A stretch of DNA of 25,857 nucleotides, taken from contig DIRQ01000008.1 in assembly GCA_002424365.1 (NCBI GenBank), positions 1 through 25,857 of the forward strand. The letters are read 5' to 3'. The stretch is from Syntrophomonas sp. UBA5432 (GTDB lineage: Bacteria; Bacillota; Syntrophomonadia; Syntrophomonadales; Syntrophomonadaceae). Below the pieces are notes generated by a model. It was given only the letters and a program-made list of their open reading frames with translations. It ran no database searches and had not been told where the DNA came from. Each line of letters begins with the position of its first letter. The first letter of the stretch is position 1. Below are positions 9,701-15,709 of the stretch, in pieces. A program made the translations under genes and the position numbers.

Positions 9701-12700
9701 CTTTAAGGGAAAAGGTATAGGTTTCACCAGGCGATAATGCCGGATAGTTGCTCGCAATTCCGGAAGTATTATACTTCGGGTCATAAATGGCAAAGCGATT
9801 GATAAAGCTACGATGGTCATTTTCTTCTCCCGGATCAGCATATTCTGTCCAGAGTCCGTCTTTAATTACTACATAGCCTATAACCCCTATATTATCCAGA
9901 GCCTCTGACCAGTGTACTTTTACAGTGGTGTCAGTAAAATCAGATAGATTAATATAAGTACCCGCCGGCCAGTAAGGTGACTTGAGGTCGGGATCAGGGT
10001 CACCGGTACGAACAGAATAGTCCATCCCGGTACTCCGGTTACCTGCCCCGTCCAGGGCATAAACCACATAAGCATAGGTATTATCGTCAGGTACCAGAAT
10101 ATCGGTATAACTGTTGCTATATGCATCCAGGGTTGCGATTAGCGAACCTTCCCGATATACCTCATAACCATATACCGCTACATTATCTGCCGCCCAGGGC
10201 CAGGTTAAGGTTGTTCTGGTTTCCCTGATATCATAAACTGTACTGGAAGTCCATGAGCCGTTATTAGTCCAGTAAGGCGGTACGGTATCCACTTCTCCCA
10301 CTATTGTACTGACAGCTACCTGTGGTCCGTCTTTGCTGTAGTTGCCGTACTCATCCCGGGCTTCGACTTTGAAAACATAGTTGGTTGCCGGAGTCAAACC
10401 AATAATATGGTAAGACATAGTAGCAGCATCAACTTCAGCGACTACTTCACCGTTTTTAAGCAGCCGGTAACCAGTAACTGCCAGGTTATCCTGAGCCTCG
10501 GTCCAACTTAAATCCAGGTTATCGGGTAGAATATTGTCGGCTACAATTTTACTGCCAGTTGGCCAGGTAGGAGGTTCGTTATCGGTTAAAATGGTTTTTA
10601 CTGTTGCCTTTAGACCTTCACTGGTATTACCTTTCGCATCTTTAGCTATCACGGTAAATTCATAGTCGGTATTGGGCATCAGGTTTTCTACTTTATAAGA
10701 AGTGTTTTGCCCGCTAACACTTTTGATAAGGGTGGAACCCCGTAAGATATCATAACTGCTTACGGCTACATTATCAGTAGCCTCTGGCCAACTTAAGACT
10801 ACGCTAGTAGGGCCAATCTTGCCTGAAGTAATTTCAGCATTATCCGGCCAGATCGGTGCCTCAAAATCATCACCCGCCGTAATGAAACTGAAAGTGAAGA
10901 TTTTTCCTAATGTATTTAGCCCATTATTAGCCGTGAATTCGGGATCGATTTCCAGGATATACTCAGTTGCCTGGGACATCTGCGCCAGGGTAACAGCCTG
11001 TGGAGCAAATCTCAGCATACGAATCTTGTCGGCATCGTCTATCTCCGATTGACCCGTACCAGAACCACCTCCGGTACCGCCCCCCGTGGAAATATAGGTA
11101 AAATCGCCGGCGGCAAAAACGCCGTCTTCGTTACCTACATAAGGTTCAGTACCCAAATCCAGATTAATTTGCTTTCCGCTGGCTTTTTCCACCAGGCGAA
11201 TGCATTCCAGGTTCTGTCTAAGATTCTTATCCAGTCCATTACCAAAATTCCAGGTCAAAACCAGGTTATCCAGGTCCACCGGATAAACCAGTTCATAGTG
11301 GTAATAATAGCCACTTTCCCCTTTATCTGTAGCCTGGGGAGCAAAATTGAAAACCAGTCCCCCACCACCTGGGGTAACAACTATAGTTTCCAGGGCTGCT
11401 CCGGCAAAACCGGGAATATTATAGGGAACTACTTTTAAACTATATTTATGCCCGGCATTTAAGCCACCCAACTCATAATAAGTTTGGTTAGCCAGACGGG
11501 CTTCTTCCACTCCGTCAACATATAACCGATATTCAGCAAAATCAGTTTTATCTGCCACTTCCGGCCAGTTAATAACCAGTTCAGTGGGATAAAGATTACT
11601 GATACTCAGGCTGGCATCTTCCGGCCACTGCGGTACCCAGGCAGCAGTAGTGAAAGTTGCCACTAAAGGCTCATTCACATTTTTAGCAATGTCTATTGCC
11701 TGGACGCTAAATTCATATTCCGTATTGGAGTCAAGATCAGTAAACTCGTAGCTTGGAGATATAGTCTCTGCAGTCTTTACGATACCGCCCTCTTTGCTGA
11801 CGGTAATGATATATTTATCAACTCCAGATTCATCAATGGCTTCCGGCCAGGTTAAAGTCAATTCAGACTCACTTATCCCGTCCGCTGACAAAGCCGCGCC
11901 ATCCTGCCAGGTGGGAGGATCATTATCCTGTATACCGGCGGTAGTAAACTTGAAATGATAGACCTTGTTTAGATATTGCGGACTATTACCGGCAGTTCTA
12001 AATTGCGGGTCGAGGGTGATTTCATACTGTTTTCCTGGTTTCAGCTTTTTAGCCAGATTAATTTCAAAAGAAAAACAGGTTCCACTTGGTATTGAGTAGC
12101 AGCATACAATGAAATCACCAGTATTAATGGTAGTTGGCTGTGTCCATTGATTTGGATTCTCTTTTACATTAGCAAAATCCTCATCAGTTCCATAATTCAA
12201 TTCAACTTCCTCTTTATCACTTAAATTAAAGAGGCGAAAAGCTCGGATATTACCTTTAATTGCTGGTAGGCCATTATTAAGACCTTTCTTTATATACCAG
12301 AAAAAATGATCATTAGCTATATTGATGTCACTCTGGTAAGTGTAAAACTGTTCATAAACGTTATCACTGTTCCAATTGGCCAGTGGTTCAAAAGTATAAT
12401 TACCATTAGTTCCGGGTGCACCCGGCTTAAGCACGAGTGTATTGGATGCGGTTGTTACCACCAAGCCTTTCAAGGAGCTGACGCCCTCTGCCCAGCTTCC
12501 ACCCATGGCCTCCACCACGATGTCATAGCGGTAACTTGATTCAAGCCCTTGTACCAGATATTCCGGGTTTTCCGTACTGACACCGTCCACTACTTTTGTA
12601 GTAACGCCGCCAGTAGTATTGCTAACCGTTACCTTATATTCACTGGCTCCAGCAGCCTCCGGCCAGCTTACTTTAAAACTGCTGGTAGTAACATCACTGA

Positions 12701-13001
12701 TGGTCAATTCCGCTGGGCCTGGAACCTCCATCGGTTGAAAGTTATTAAGGTTAAAAGTCCGCTCCAGAATTGTCTCTTCGAAGTTATCCGGCGGTGGCGT
12801 TTCACCAGTATTAGCCTCATAGACAGTATCTAATACAGTCTTATCGCCTTGGTTGGTTATTTTCGATGCCTGTTCTAAAATCTCTGGCGTTAGCCCTTCA
12901 TTGGTGGCTTGCGCCAGCGGTAAATAGCAAACCATCGACAGCATAAATACCAATGCTGTCAAAAGGGCCACGGTCGACTTGGTCGATCCTCTCAAACGCA
13001 A
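3711..13001 (-). CDS. Giant secreted FN3 / Big_5 / RCC1-propeller surface protein (3096 aa)
   Basis: One open frame of 3096 codons. The TTG start at 13001 has GGGGAGG 10 nt upstream and leads a signal peptide (about 1-33, ending LAQA); no ATG fits as well. Approximate order of modules: FN3 at 92-185; Big_5 at 188-354; FN3 pair at 355-545; Big_5 at 546-712; four FN3 at 715-1122; Big_5 at 1128-1258; three FN3 at 1259-1541; Big_5-like at 1544-1685; RCC1 block at 1687-2014; FN3 at 2015-2107; second RCC1 block at 2109-2475; two FN3 at 2480-2670; SWM-repeat-like domain about 2676-2780; DUF1533-like domain (PSLIADTTNN ... KAEGYSD); Big_5-like domain; Ig-like C-terminus. FN3 modules share the core WPEATDNVAV. 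There is no SLH, LPXTG or terminal membrane helix, so it is secreted or held by a partner, perhaps the SLH protein encoded next. A leader with a Moco-like RNA precedes it. Binding target unknown. Confidence 0.92.
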   Translation of the reverse strand: MRLRGSTKSTVALLTALVFMLSMVCYLPLAQATNEGLTPEILEQASKITNQGDKTVLDTVYEANTGETPPPDNFEETILERTFNLNNFQPMEVPGPAELTISDVTTSSFKVSWPEAAGASEYKVTVSNTTGGVTTKVVDGVSTENPEYLVQGLESSYRYDIVVEAMGGSWAEGVSSLKGLVVTTASNTLVLKPGAPGTNGNYTFEPLANWNSDNVYEQFYTYQSDINIANDHFFWYIKKGLNNGLPAIKGNIRAFRLFNLSDKEEVELNYGTDEDFANVKENPNQWTQPTTINTGDFIVCCYSIPSGTCFSFEINLAKKLKPGKQYEITLDPQFRTAGNSPQYLNKVYHFKFTTAGIQDNDPPTWQDGAALSADGISESELTLTWPEAIDESGVDKYIITVSKEGGIVKTAETISPSYEFTDLDSNTEYEFSVQAIDIAKNVNEPLVATFTTAAWVPQWPEDASLSISNLYPTELVINWPEVADKTDFAEYRLYVDGVEEARLANQTYYELGGLNAGHKYSLKVVPYNIPGFAGAALETIVVTPGGGGLVFNFAPQATDKGESGYYYHYELVYPVDLDNLVLTWNFGNGLDKNLRQNLECIRLVEKASGKQINLDLGTEPYVGNEDGVFAAGDFTYISTGGGTGGGSGTGQSEIDDADKIRMLRFAPQAVTLAQMSQATEYILEIDPEFTANNGLNTLGKIFTFSFITAGDDFEAPIWPDNAEITSGKIGPTSVVLSWPEATDNVAVSSYDILRGSTLIKSVSGQNTSYKVENLMPNTDYEFTVIAKDAKGNTSEGLKATVKTILTDNEPPTWPTGSKIVADNILPDNLDLSWTEAQDNLAVTGYRLLKNGEVVAEVDAATMSYHIIGLTPATNYVFKVEARDEYGNYSKDGPQVAVSTIVGEVDTVPPYWTNNGSWTSSTVYDIRETRTTLTWPWAADNVAVYGYEVYREGSLIATLDAYSNSYTDILVPDDNTYAYVVYALDGAGNRSTGMDYSVRTGDPDPDLKSPYWPAGTYINLSDFTDTTVKVHWSEALDNIGVIGYVVIKDGLWTEYADPGEENDHRSFINRFAIYDPKYNTSGIASNYPALSPGETYTFSLKAFDQAGSGSKGDPQLTFVMGTNPAAGSKIPFALVNLDNTRGSLNSLTGALNQVTMPQDPQVVKFTWKFEEPLADGYADKITLYKADDQQAISLSADNIIYELKDGKGVLTLDLSQTSIKLDDNVDYVVKLGKELAALSGKKIGLDIAWQFNTSKDDKIAPYWGESDSLKATAAITPSVVTLQWPEADDNVAVTQYKVYQDDEWLVTLPAEARSYNVEGMELGKSYQFKVVAGDYLNNFSLPLTVSITTPPADNAIPTWPENPKISFSDICSDNVTVTWPQATDNYQVTAYKLYKNDETDSFATVDGNITSYIITGLTGETEYTIKIVALDAVGNASPELSGEVTTIFDTVLPLWPENSQLQAKNIKDISVTLYWTAATDNVGVAKYNIYQDNKLIADVTGEITEYKVTGLTGSTEYKFEVEAVDAADNITADKLSISQWTAPNSTTSGGNFEFELLSPDAHNLGFDSENNVLQNAVDGSFTRNNVAFTFAFAEDLLENTWQNNIVLSKKDGTQVDLPAAAFKYEAKAGEKDARLQLIVPANLIDQNGGEYLLTLKDALTAEIGEDNVALGRNFTWTFNVYVGEYGVTDIAAGYNAEARAKSLEDRFYLLLKDDGSVWSWGNNDYGTLGDGTYDRRDVPVQVDGLVNIVALEAGRDSCFALDREGFIWAWGSNEYGQLGKGTEPSGTSGRLGNNTPQKITVPAGLPAIKKLSFGFGQVVAIDVKGEVWNWGFNVKDGYASEAKRSGTPLKVDGLSNVIDVAGCFDYGLAVTADGDVYTFSEGKSPSQIEGLSQIVAVDSQGIDQKNTICMALKADSTVYIWNKDDIIPDPQPKQVIGASQIKAICADGPYVLGSDGQVSAVIFDPKNSSRLGVPLPDLNNVSKLASSAQGGLALLSNGSLLQFIGNETTPVNLSMDPMEAPVWPEDSVITVSNLTEAGLTLNWNQPDPKVSGFTIYQDGTKIASVSGNRLSYDVVGLTKGQTYTFKVEARFAQSLWSTTGPTLEQTMLSNWNPVVQGAGKMAASGRHTLLIDSAGNIWTWGQNDYGQLGIGNKEQQIEPVKIGGLNNVMAVAAGDNHSLALDKDGNVYAWGRNNLYQLGNDTTDDSLTPTKVFDGAKAIAAAANYSLALKTDGTVWGWGEPGEANCGYALTDGNGHTPVQMCYNTNVPTDIHPFENVKGIAAAPRFAAYLFNDGRICRQGYFIDTVGAPTYSPRGHYSSLMGVQGIVAGDEFVAALLQDGTIATLGNNIQGQFGNGGQSNATPASPVPYGKVKNLTDVVGIAAGGAHGIALKTDGTVWTWGKNQYGQLGNGTNMISLVPVQVQGLSDITAVAGGRDNTLAMQSDQKVYAWGDNSGGQLGSGDKLNSKLPVLTRMAGYDEEVNAPVWPASFTIVKKAQTADSITLMWTPAISGISIARYEVYQNEEKVGEVSGNTYEYTVKDLQKDKDYTFGVKAKDTAENASDLSNTISLTFTGEEEGGIDNLAPEWDAGASITTDGKTPYTITISWPEATDNVAVNGYRIFANGKNAGSTSKTSYTISGLSPDQEYLITVEALDAAYNVSEPLFATIKTPDTMPFLWMAEVTNKGDISLTFSKAMASPAGTEGQFVVKIDGIDAQITKVEGTNTVEKIKLVLENKVDSYEKIVITYTKSEEPDKQIKSTDGAAVENFIAHIGKPAPSLIADTTNNALGQPIEITFTPDADWVKAIADVAVDGTSIEGKYTISESKIVLNPEVFKLPGQYHIVVKAEGYSDAGVIQTISSDQGTVGRLVIFQKPFASYAGPTGGVGIEGEFKVGFSEQIVPESLNIILNKIGTTGNLESKKESVAFTYELNQNKVLNIKTKEKLDYGTYYELVLPAGIEDVKGNISENDSKVVFYTVSFKPPVYKVTQSGQAVSSVVPGQSYQLTATLENSSDQSQTVDAILQLRGGKGARENHGGDVLAQLNQRIILAGRQATDVTLEFTVPADIESSIIYGDVFVWEKDGVYASADAVHFSYPVN
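5577..6677 (-). repeat. RCC1-like block 2: seven repeats, likely one beta-propeller
   Basis: Protein residues about 2109-2475 of the giant protein. Seven units of 45-60 residues can be traced, each built on AAGxxHSLAL..DGxVYxWGxNxxGQLG. Units 1, 2, 6 and 7 are canonical (TWGQNDYGQLG, AWGRNNLYQLG, TWGKNQYGQLG, AWGDNSGGQLG). Units 3-5 are divergent, and unit 4 has lost the WG core. Seven units is the number in one closed RCC1 propeller. Confidence 0.85.
6960..7943 (-). repeat. RCC1-like block 1: about seven decaying repeats, likely a propeller
   Basis: Protein residues about 1687-2014. Units 1-3 are clear (SWGNNDYGTLG, AWGSNEYGQLG, NWGFNVKDG). Units 4-7 keep only the spacing and the strand pattern (VIDVAGCFDYGLAV, IVAVDSQG..MALKADSTVYIW, IKAICADGPYVLGSDGQV, VSKLASSAQGGLALLSNGSL). 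The count of seven again fits one propeller, with its later blades eroded. One FN3 module separates it from block 2. Confidence 0.75.
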
Positions 13002-13178
13002 TTCTTATTCGCCTCCCCAATCTTTCTTAAACAACAATACATGTCCGCACAAAATTCTCTCTAGTAATAAATAAGTCCCCCCCTGGGTTCCAGTATTCTT
13101 AATATGTAACCCTCCTCTCTGTTACTCGAGTTTTTTAGGATGTATTAGTTATTGCCATTAGCAGGGTATTTGCCCTGA

Positions 13179-13244
13179 TTAGATATCTTTTGAAAACAAA
13201 AACATGGGAAATAAAATTCCCCATGTTAAACTATTTACATGCAT
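13179..13244 (-). CDS. Possible 21-residue leader ORF in the giant gene's leader
   Basis: An ATG at 13244 sits 7 nt after a GGGAGGG sequence (13252-13258) and opens a 21-codon frame ending in TAA at 13179-13181. The encoded peptide is hydrophobic (MHVNSLTWGILFPMFLFSKD followed by I). The frame runs straight through the terminator hairpin at 13201-13227, so a translating ribosome would open that hairpin. This arrangement fits a leader-peptide attenuator but could be chance in AT-rich DNA. No family is recognised. Confidence 0.25.
   Translation of the reverse strand: MHVNSLTWGILFPMFLFSKDI
13191..13227 (-). terminator. Third intrinsic terminator in the giant gene leader
   Basis: Arms AACATGGG (13201-13208) and CCCATGTT (13220-13227) pair perfectly, with two further pairs beyond a bulged C. 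The minus-strand continuation reads TTTTTGTTTTC. It lies about 200 nt upstream of the giant gene start and downstream of two other terminator hairpins. Confidence 0.65.
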
Positions 13245-13286
13245 ATGTAATCCCTCCCAATCTTTCTCTCTATCTGTCTCGCTCTT

Positions 13287-13311
13287 GTATCGGCTCAATT
13301 CATGCCCTTTA
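13287..13311 (-). promoter_or_regulatory. Possible SigD (sigma-28)-like promoter
   Basis: On the minus strand TAAA (13308-13311) is followed 13 nt later by GCCGATAC (13287-13294). The latter is a near-exact match to the sigma-28 -10 box GCCGATAA/T. The spacer is 2 nt shorter than the usual 15, which weakens the call. It would start a transcript downstream of the structured RNA and the first two terminators. Confidence 0.3.
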
Positions 13312-13400
13312 TCTATTTCTACAAGCATAAATAGCCGTTCTCTCTTTCTGATATATAACTACCGCAAATGATATTTTGATTTTCCCTCAATGTCTCAAGA

Positions 13401-13432
13401 AAACAAAAAACCCGGCAGAAAAGAATGCCGAG
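13401..13432 (-). terminator. Second intrinsic terminator in the giant gene leader
   Basis: A 7-bp stem (13411-13417 with 13426-13432, one G-U pair) has an 8-nt A/G-rich loop and is followed on the minus strand by TTTTTTGTTT. Its arms and loop resemble the terminator at 18605-18641 behind the other RNA copy, indicating that RNA and terminator were duplicated together. Confidence 0.75.
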
Positions 13433-13444
13433 CTGTGATAACTA

Positions 13445-13480
13445 TTAAAAAAGGCAAGTCTGTGGAAGAACAGACTTGCC
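13445..13480 (-). terminator. First intrinsic terminator, directly after the Moco-like RNA
   Basis: A perfect 10-bp stem (13453-13462 with 13471-13480) has an 8-nt loop and is followed on the minus strand by TTTTTT. It begins about 27 nt after the structured RNA, the position of an expression platform. It has no counterpart behind the second RNA copy. Confidence 0.85.
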
Positions 13481-13506
13481 CCTAAATAGCAACAGTTTGA
13501 ATATGG

Positions 13507-13602
13507 CTTCTCCTTTCCACAATGGGAGGCACGCCCGTTTCCCAGCGTACCCAATGACTTAAGGCCATGGCATCTGCTTTAGAACCTCAAGTTCGGAAAA
13601 AG
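13507..13602 (-). ncRNA. Moco/Tuco-type riboswitch candidate, copy 2 (giant gene leader)
   Basis: Minus-strand structured RNA. The closing helix pairs the U-rich 5' end ending UUUCC (13595-13602) with GGAGAAG (13507-13513). The next stem is CUUGAGG (13585-13591) with CCUUAAG (13558-13564). After a 6-nt joint comes an 8-bp hairpin, 13544-13551 with 13528-13535, loop GGGAAACG, then UCCCA and the 3' signature GUGGAAAGGAG. The words GCCUCCC, 5 nt, then GGAAAGG match the Moco RNA upstream of E. coli moaA as I remember it. The short joint leaves no room for the extra stem P3; such compact forms have been proposed to sense the tungsten cofactor. Terminators at 13445-13480 and 13401-13432 follow. Class assignment is from memory, without a covariance search. 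Confidence 0.65.
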
Positions 13603-13640
13603 TATGTAAACGATATGAATATCATAGCGTATTTTGTAAG

Positions 13641-13669
13641 ATTGTACACCTATATGCAAATTAATGCAA
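13641..13669 (-). promoter_or_regulatory. SigA-type promoter for the giant gene leader
   Basis: On the minus strand TTGCAT (13664-13669) and TACAAT (13641-13646) are separated by exactly 17 nt. The predicted start, near 13634, lies about 30 nt upstream of the structured RNA. ATGCAA is repeated directly at 13654-13659 and 13664-13669 over the -35 box. Confidence 0.6.
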
Positions 13670-13733
13670 GTAACGGAAGTTATTTTGAAATATTTTGAAT
13701 AGTTTAATCAACTGAGACTTAAGCCTCCGCCAA

Positions 13734-14492
13734 CTAATACTCCTTTAACTGGTTTTTGGAAAGGGTAATCCAGGCAGCTTCCTGGTCTGCAACTACAGGG
13801 TTAACCAGTAAAACTGATTTGCCGCCCATAAGGACGGGCTTTACCGTTTCGCCCAGTCTAACTAGTTCGTTTTCTTTTAGGGTATGGCCTGCTGCCAAGC
13901 TTTTAACAATATCCACCCGAATATTCGTCCGGGATTTGGCAAGAATTTCGCTAACGCTGGCAACCTCGTTTTCAGGTTTGATTTTAAGTTTACCGCGAAA
14001 ACGGCCATCGTTACCGCTCAGTCTCAGGCCAGCACCAGCCAGTGCTCCGATAATTCCATCACCGGTACCGCCATGTTCGGACAAATGAATATTAAGTTCC
14101 TCGGCCAACCCGTAAGCATAGTCTTTGGTAAGAACCTCCTGTTTGGCGGAATAACCAAAGGCAATAAGCCAGCCGGGACGGGCAAGACGGTCAACTGCCA
14201 CTACACAGAGACCGGGATCAGAACCAGAGGCACTTTCTTTTACCAGAAAATCACTGGCATAGTCGATGAGCTGCTCCAACCGGGAGGGGTCAATTTCAGC
14301 CGCAAAACACATGGAACTGTTATGGGAAGTATAGGGGATGTCTGGATGGACCAGCAATTGGTGCCGGGTTACCGGTTCACTACTGCCCCAGCCTTTTTCT
14401 TCAATGGTATCAGCCAACATAGAGGCCAGTTCCCCGGTACCTCTCTTAACATCAATATTATCAGTATCGTCAATGGAAACAAGTATTCTCAT
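13734..14492 (-). CDS. TiaS-like (tRNA-Ile2 agmatinylcytidine synthetase N-terminal) domain protein
   Basis: A 252-residue soluble protein. The N-terminus MRILVSIDDTDNID and the central motif HGGTGDGIIGALAGAGLRL match the archaeal TiaS family, in which DDTD and GxxGIIGALA lie in the ATP- and tRNA-handling core. Archaeal TiaS is about 420 residues, with OB-fold and zinc-ribbon parts for tRNA binding; those are absent here. Bacteria normally use TilS for the same anticodon. A tRNA-modifying role is therefore doubtful and an unknown ligase or binding function is possible. The ATG at 14492 has GGAGG 10 nt upstream. It lies 101 nt after the ABC binding-protein gene on the same strand with no terminator seen between, so it is probably the last gene of the import operon. 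Family match moderate to good; function open. Confidence 0.7.
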   Translation of the reverse strand: MRILVSIDDTDNIDVKRGTGELASMLADTIEEKGWGSSEPVTRHQLLVHPDIPYTSHNSSMCFAAEIDPSRLEQLIDYASDFLVKESASGSDPGLCVVAVDRLARPGWLIAFGYSAKQEVLTKDYAYGLAEELNIHLSEHGGTGDGIIGALAGAGLRLSGNDGRFRGKLKIKPENEVASVSEILAKSRTNIRVDIVKSLAAGHTLKENELVRLGETVKPVLMGGKSVLLVNPVVADQEAAWITLSKNQLKEY

Positions 14493-14593
14493 CGTTATTT
14501 ATCCTCCATGAATTGTCTAATGATTATTTTACGACATAGCATAGTAAAACGAATTAGGTAACATTTGGTATTATGGTGCCCACATCAGTTTAT

Positions 14594-15709
14594 TTATGAG
14601 TTTTTCGATACTCGCATACCTTCACCGCTTAGTATTTTCTGCACGGTTTCATCGGTCAAATTCATACGGAAGAATTCTTTATAAAAGTATTTGGTTTCGG
14701 CCACCATATCGATATCGGTAAATTTATCAGGGTACAGGGTTTTGGCCGTCCACATTATCGCCAGTGGGGTTTCCAGTGAGGAGAAATGCCCCCAGCGGGA
14801 AATACCATTAGGTAGGGCCAAAACCCGGTTATTTTTGACTGCCTGCAAGGACCGCCAGTGCTCGTGGTTCGTAATATACCCTACTACATTAGGATCGTTA
14901 ACTAAAATATATTCCGGGTCCCAAAGTAATATCTGCTCCAAACTGGCATAGTATTTGCCATCAAAAAGCTTCAGTTCCTGATCTACGGATACGTTTTTGG
15001 CTCCCGTTACCTGTAGCCAATCTGCCGGCAGTGTCCCCCGGGTATCAGTCCGGGTAGCTTCATTGACCGAATGGTAAACTCGGATGCGGTCTTTCTTCGG
15101 TATTGCTGCCACTTTATCTGCCACCCGCTTAATACATTGCTGGTAATATTGATTGTACTGCTGAGCTTGATCAACAGTTCCTAGAACCTCAGCAATCATA
15201 GCCATAGCCGTTTGTTGCTCTTGCATATTATTAAACTCAATAACCAGGAAGGGGATACCACTTTTGTTTATTTTCTCCACTTCAGCCTGGTTATGAGCAG
15301 TATCACCCTTTACAAAAACTATATCAGGATTACATCTAGCCAGCTCTTCAATATTAATCGCTCCGCTGCTTTTGGGTACCGGAACATCTTTAATATGAGG
15401 GTACATTTCTACCAGCATCAGATCCCGCTGCATGCCCCCTACTGCAGCCACAATTTTATCTCCCTGCCCAAACATAGCCAGGGCATGGCCCGATTCCGGA
15501 CAGAGGCAGGCAATCCGCTGGGGATGGGCAGGAATGGTGACATGTCTGCCGATACAATCAGTTACTGTAATAATTTCACCAGCGGACTTACTTACATCAG
15601 CCAGTTGGTCTGCTTTATGCCCGTTGCCGCACCCGGCAGCAAATCCGCTCAGGGCCAATAGTAATATTACTAAAAAGATTAAGATGGTATTTTTTCGCTG
15701 TGTTTTCAT
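14594..15709 (-). CDS. ABC importer solute-binding lipoprotein (TroA/HemV-2-like, class III)
   Basis: A 371-residue lipoprotein. The signal sequence ends in a lipobox-like FAAGC with the lipidated Cys at 27. The mature part has the class III binding-protein fold used for iron-siderophores, heme, cobalamin and some oxyanions: ITVTDCIGRHVTIPAHPQRIACL opens lobe 1, and LEQILLWDPEYILVNDP lies in lobe 2. The segments LPADWLQVTGAKNVS and NGISRWGHFSSLETPLAIMW are typical of the HemV-2-like metal-type subgroup and not of the B12 receptors. Its ATG overlaps the ATPase stop as TAATG, so translation is coupled. The FecCD-type Haemophilus transporter MolBCA, which imports molybdate and tungstate, is a precedent for reading this importer as Mo/W-specific; iron complexes remain possible. 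The call as a binding protein is firm; the substrate is inferred only. Confidence 0.9.
   Translation of the reverse strand: MKTQRKNTILIFLVILLLALSGFAAGCGNGHKADQLADVSKSAGEIITVTDCIGRHVTIPAHPQRIACLCPESGHALAMFGQGDKIVAAVGGMQRDLMLVEMYPHIKDVPVPKSSGAINIEELARCNPDIVFVKGDTAHNQAEVEKINKSGIPFLVIEFNNMQEQQTAMAMIAEVLGTVDQAQQYNQYYQQCIKRVADKVAAIPKKDRIRVYHSVNEATRTDTRGTLPADWLQVTGAKNVSVDQELKLFDGKYYASLEQILLWDPEYILVNDPNVVGYITNHEHWRSLQAVKNNRVLALPNGISRWGHFSSLETPLAIMWTAKTLYPDKFTDIDMVAETKYFYKEFFRMNLTDETVQKILSGEGMRVSKNS

Noticed and set aside
3711..13001. Tandem DNA repeats or assembly artefact in the giant gene
   Set aside because: The FN3 modules are similar in protein sequence but clearly diverged in DNA sequence, and the frame stays open for 3096 codons, so this is a genuine modular gene.
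13507..13602. Cobalamin, cyclic-di-GMP or cyclic-di-AMP riboswitch
   Set aside because: The leaders precede an importer of the B12/iron class and surface proteins, so these were considered first. The conserved words of those classes (for example the B12-box, or the GGCAAACC and CGCAAAGCC segments of c-di-GMP-I) are missing, while the Moco-type 3' signature is present in both copies.
13884..14561. 225-codon plus-strand open frame opposite the TiaS-like gene
   Set aside because: It is antisense to a gene with clear family motifs, has no family resemblance and no good ribosome site. It is a shadow of the real gene, as are the other plus-strand frames over 3711-13001.
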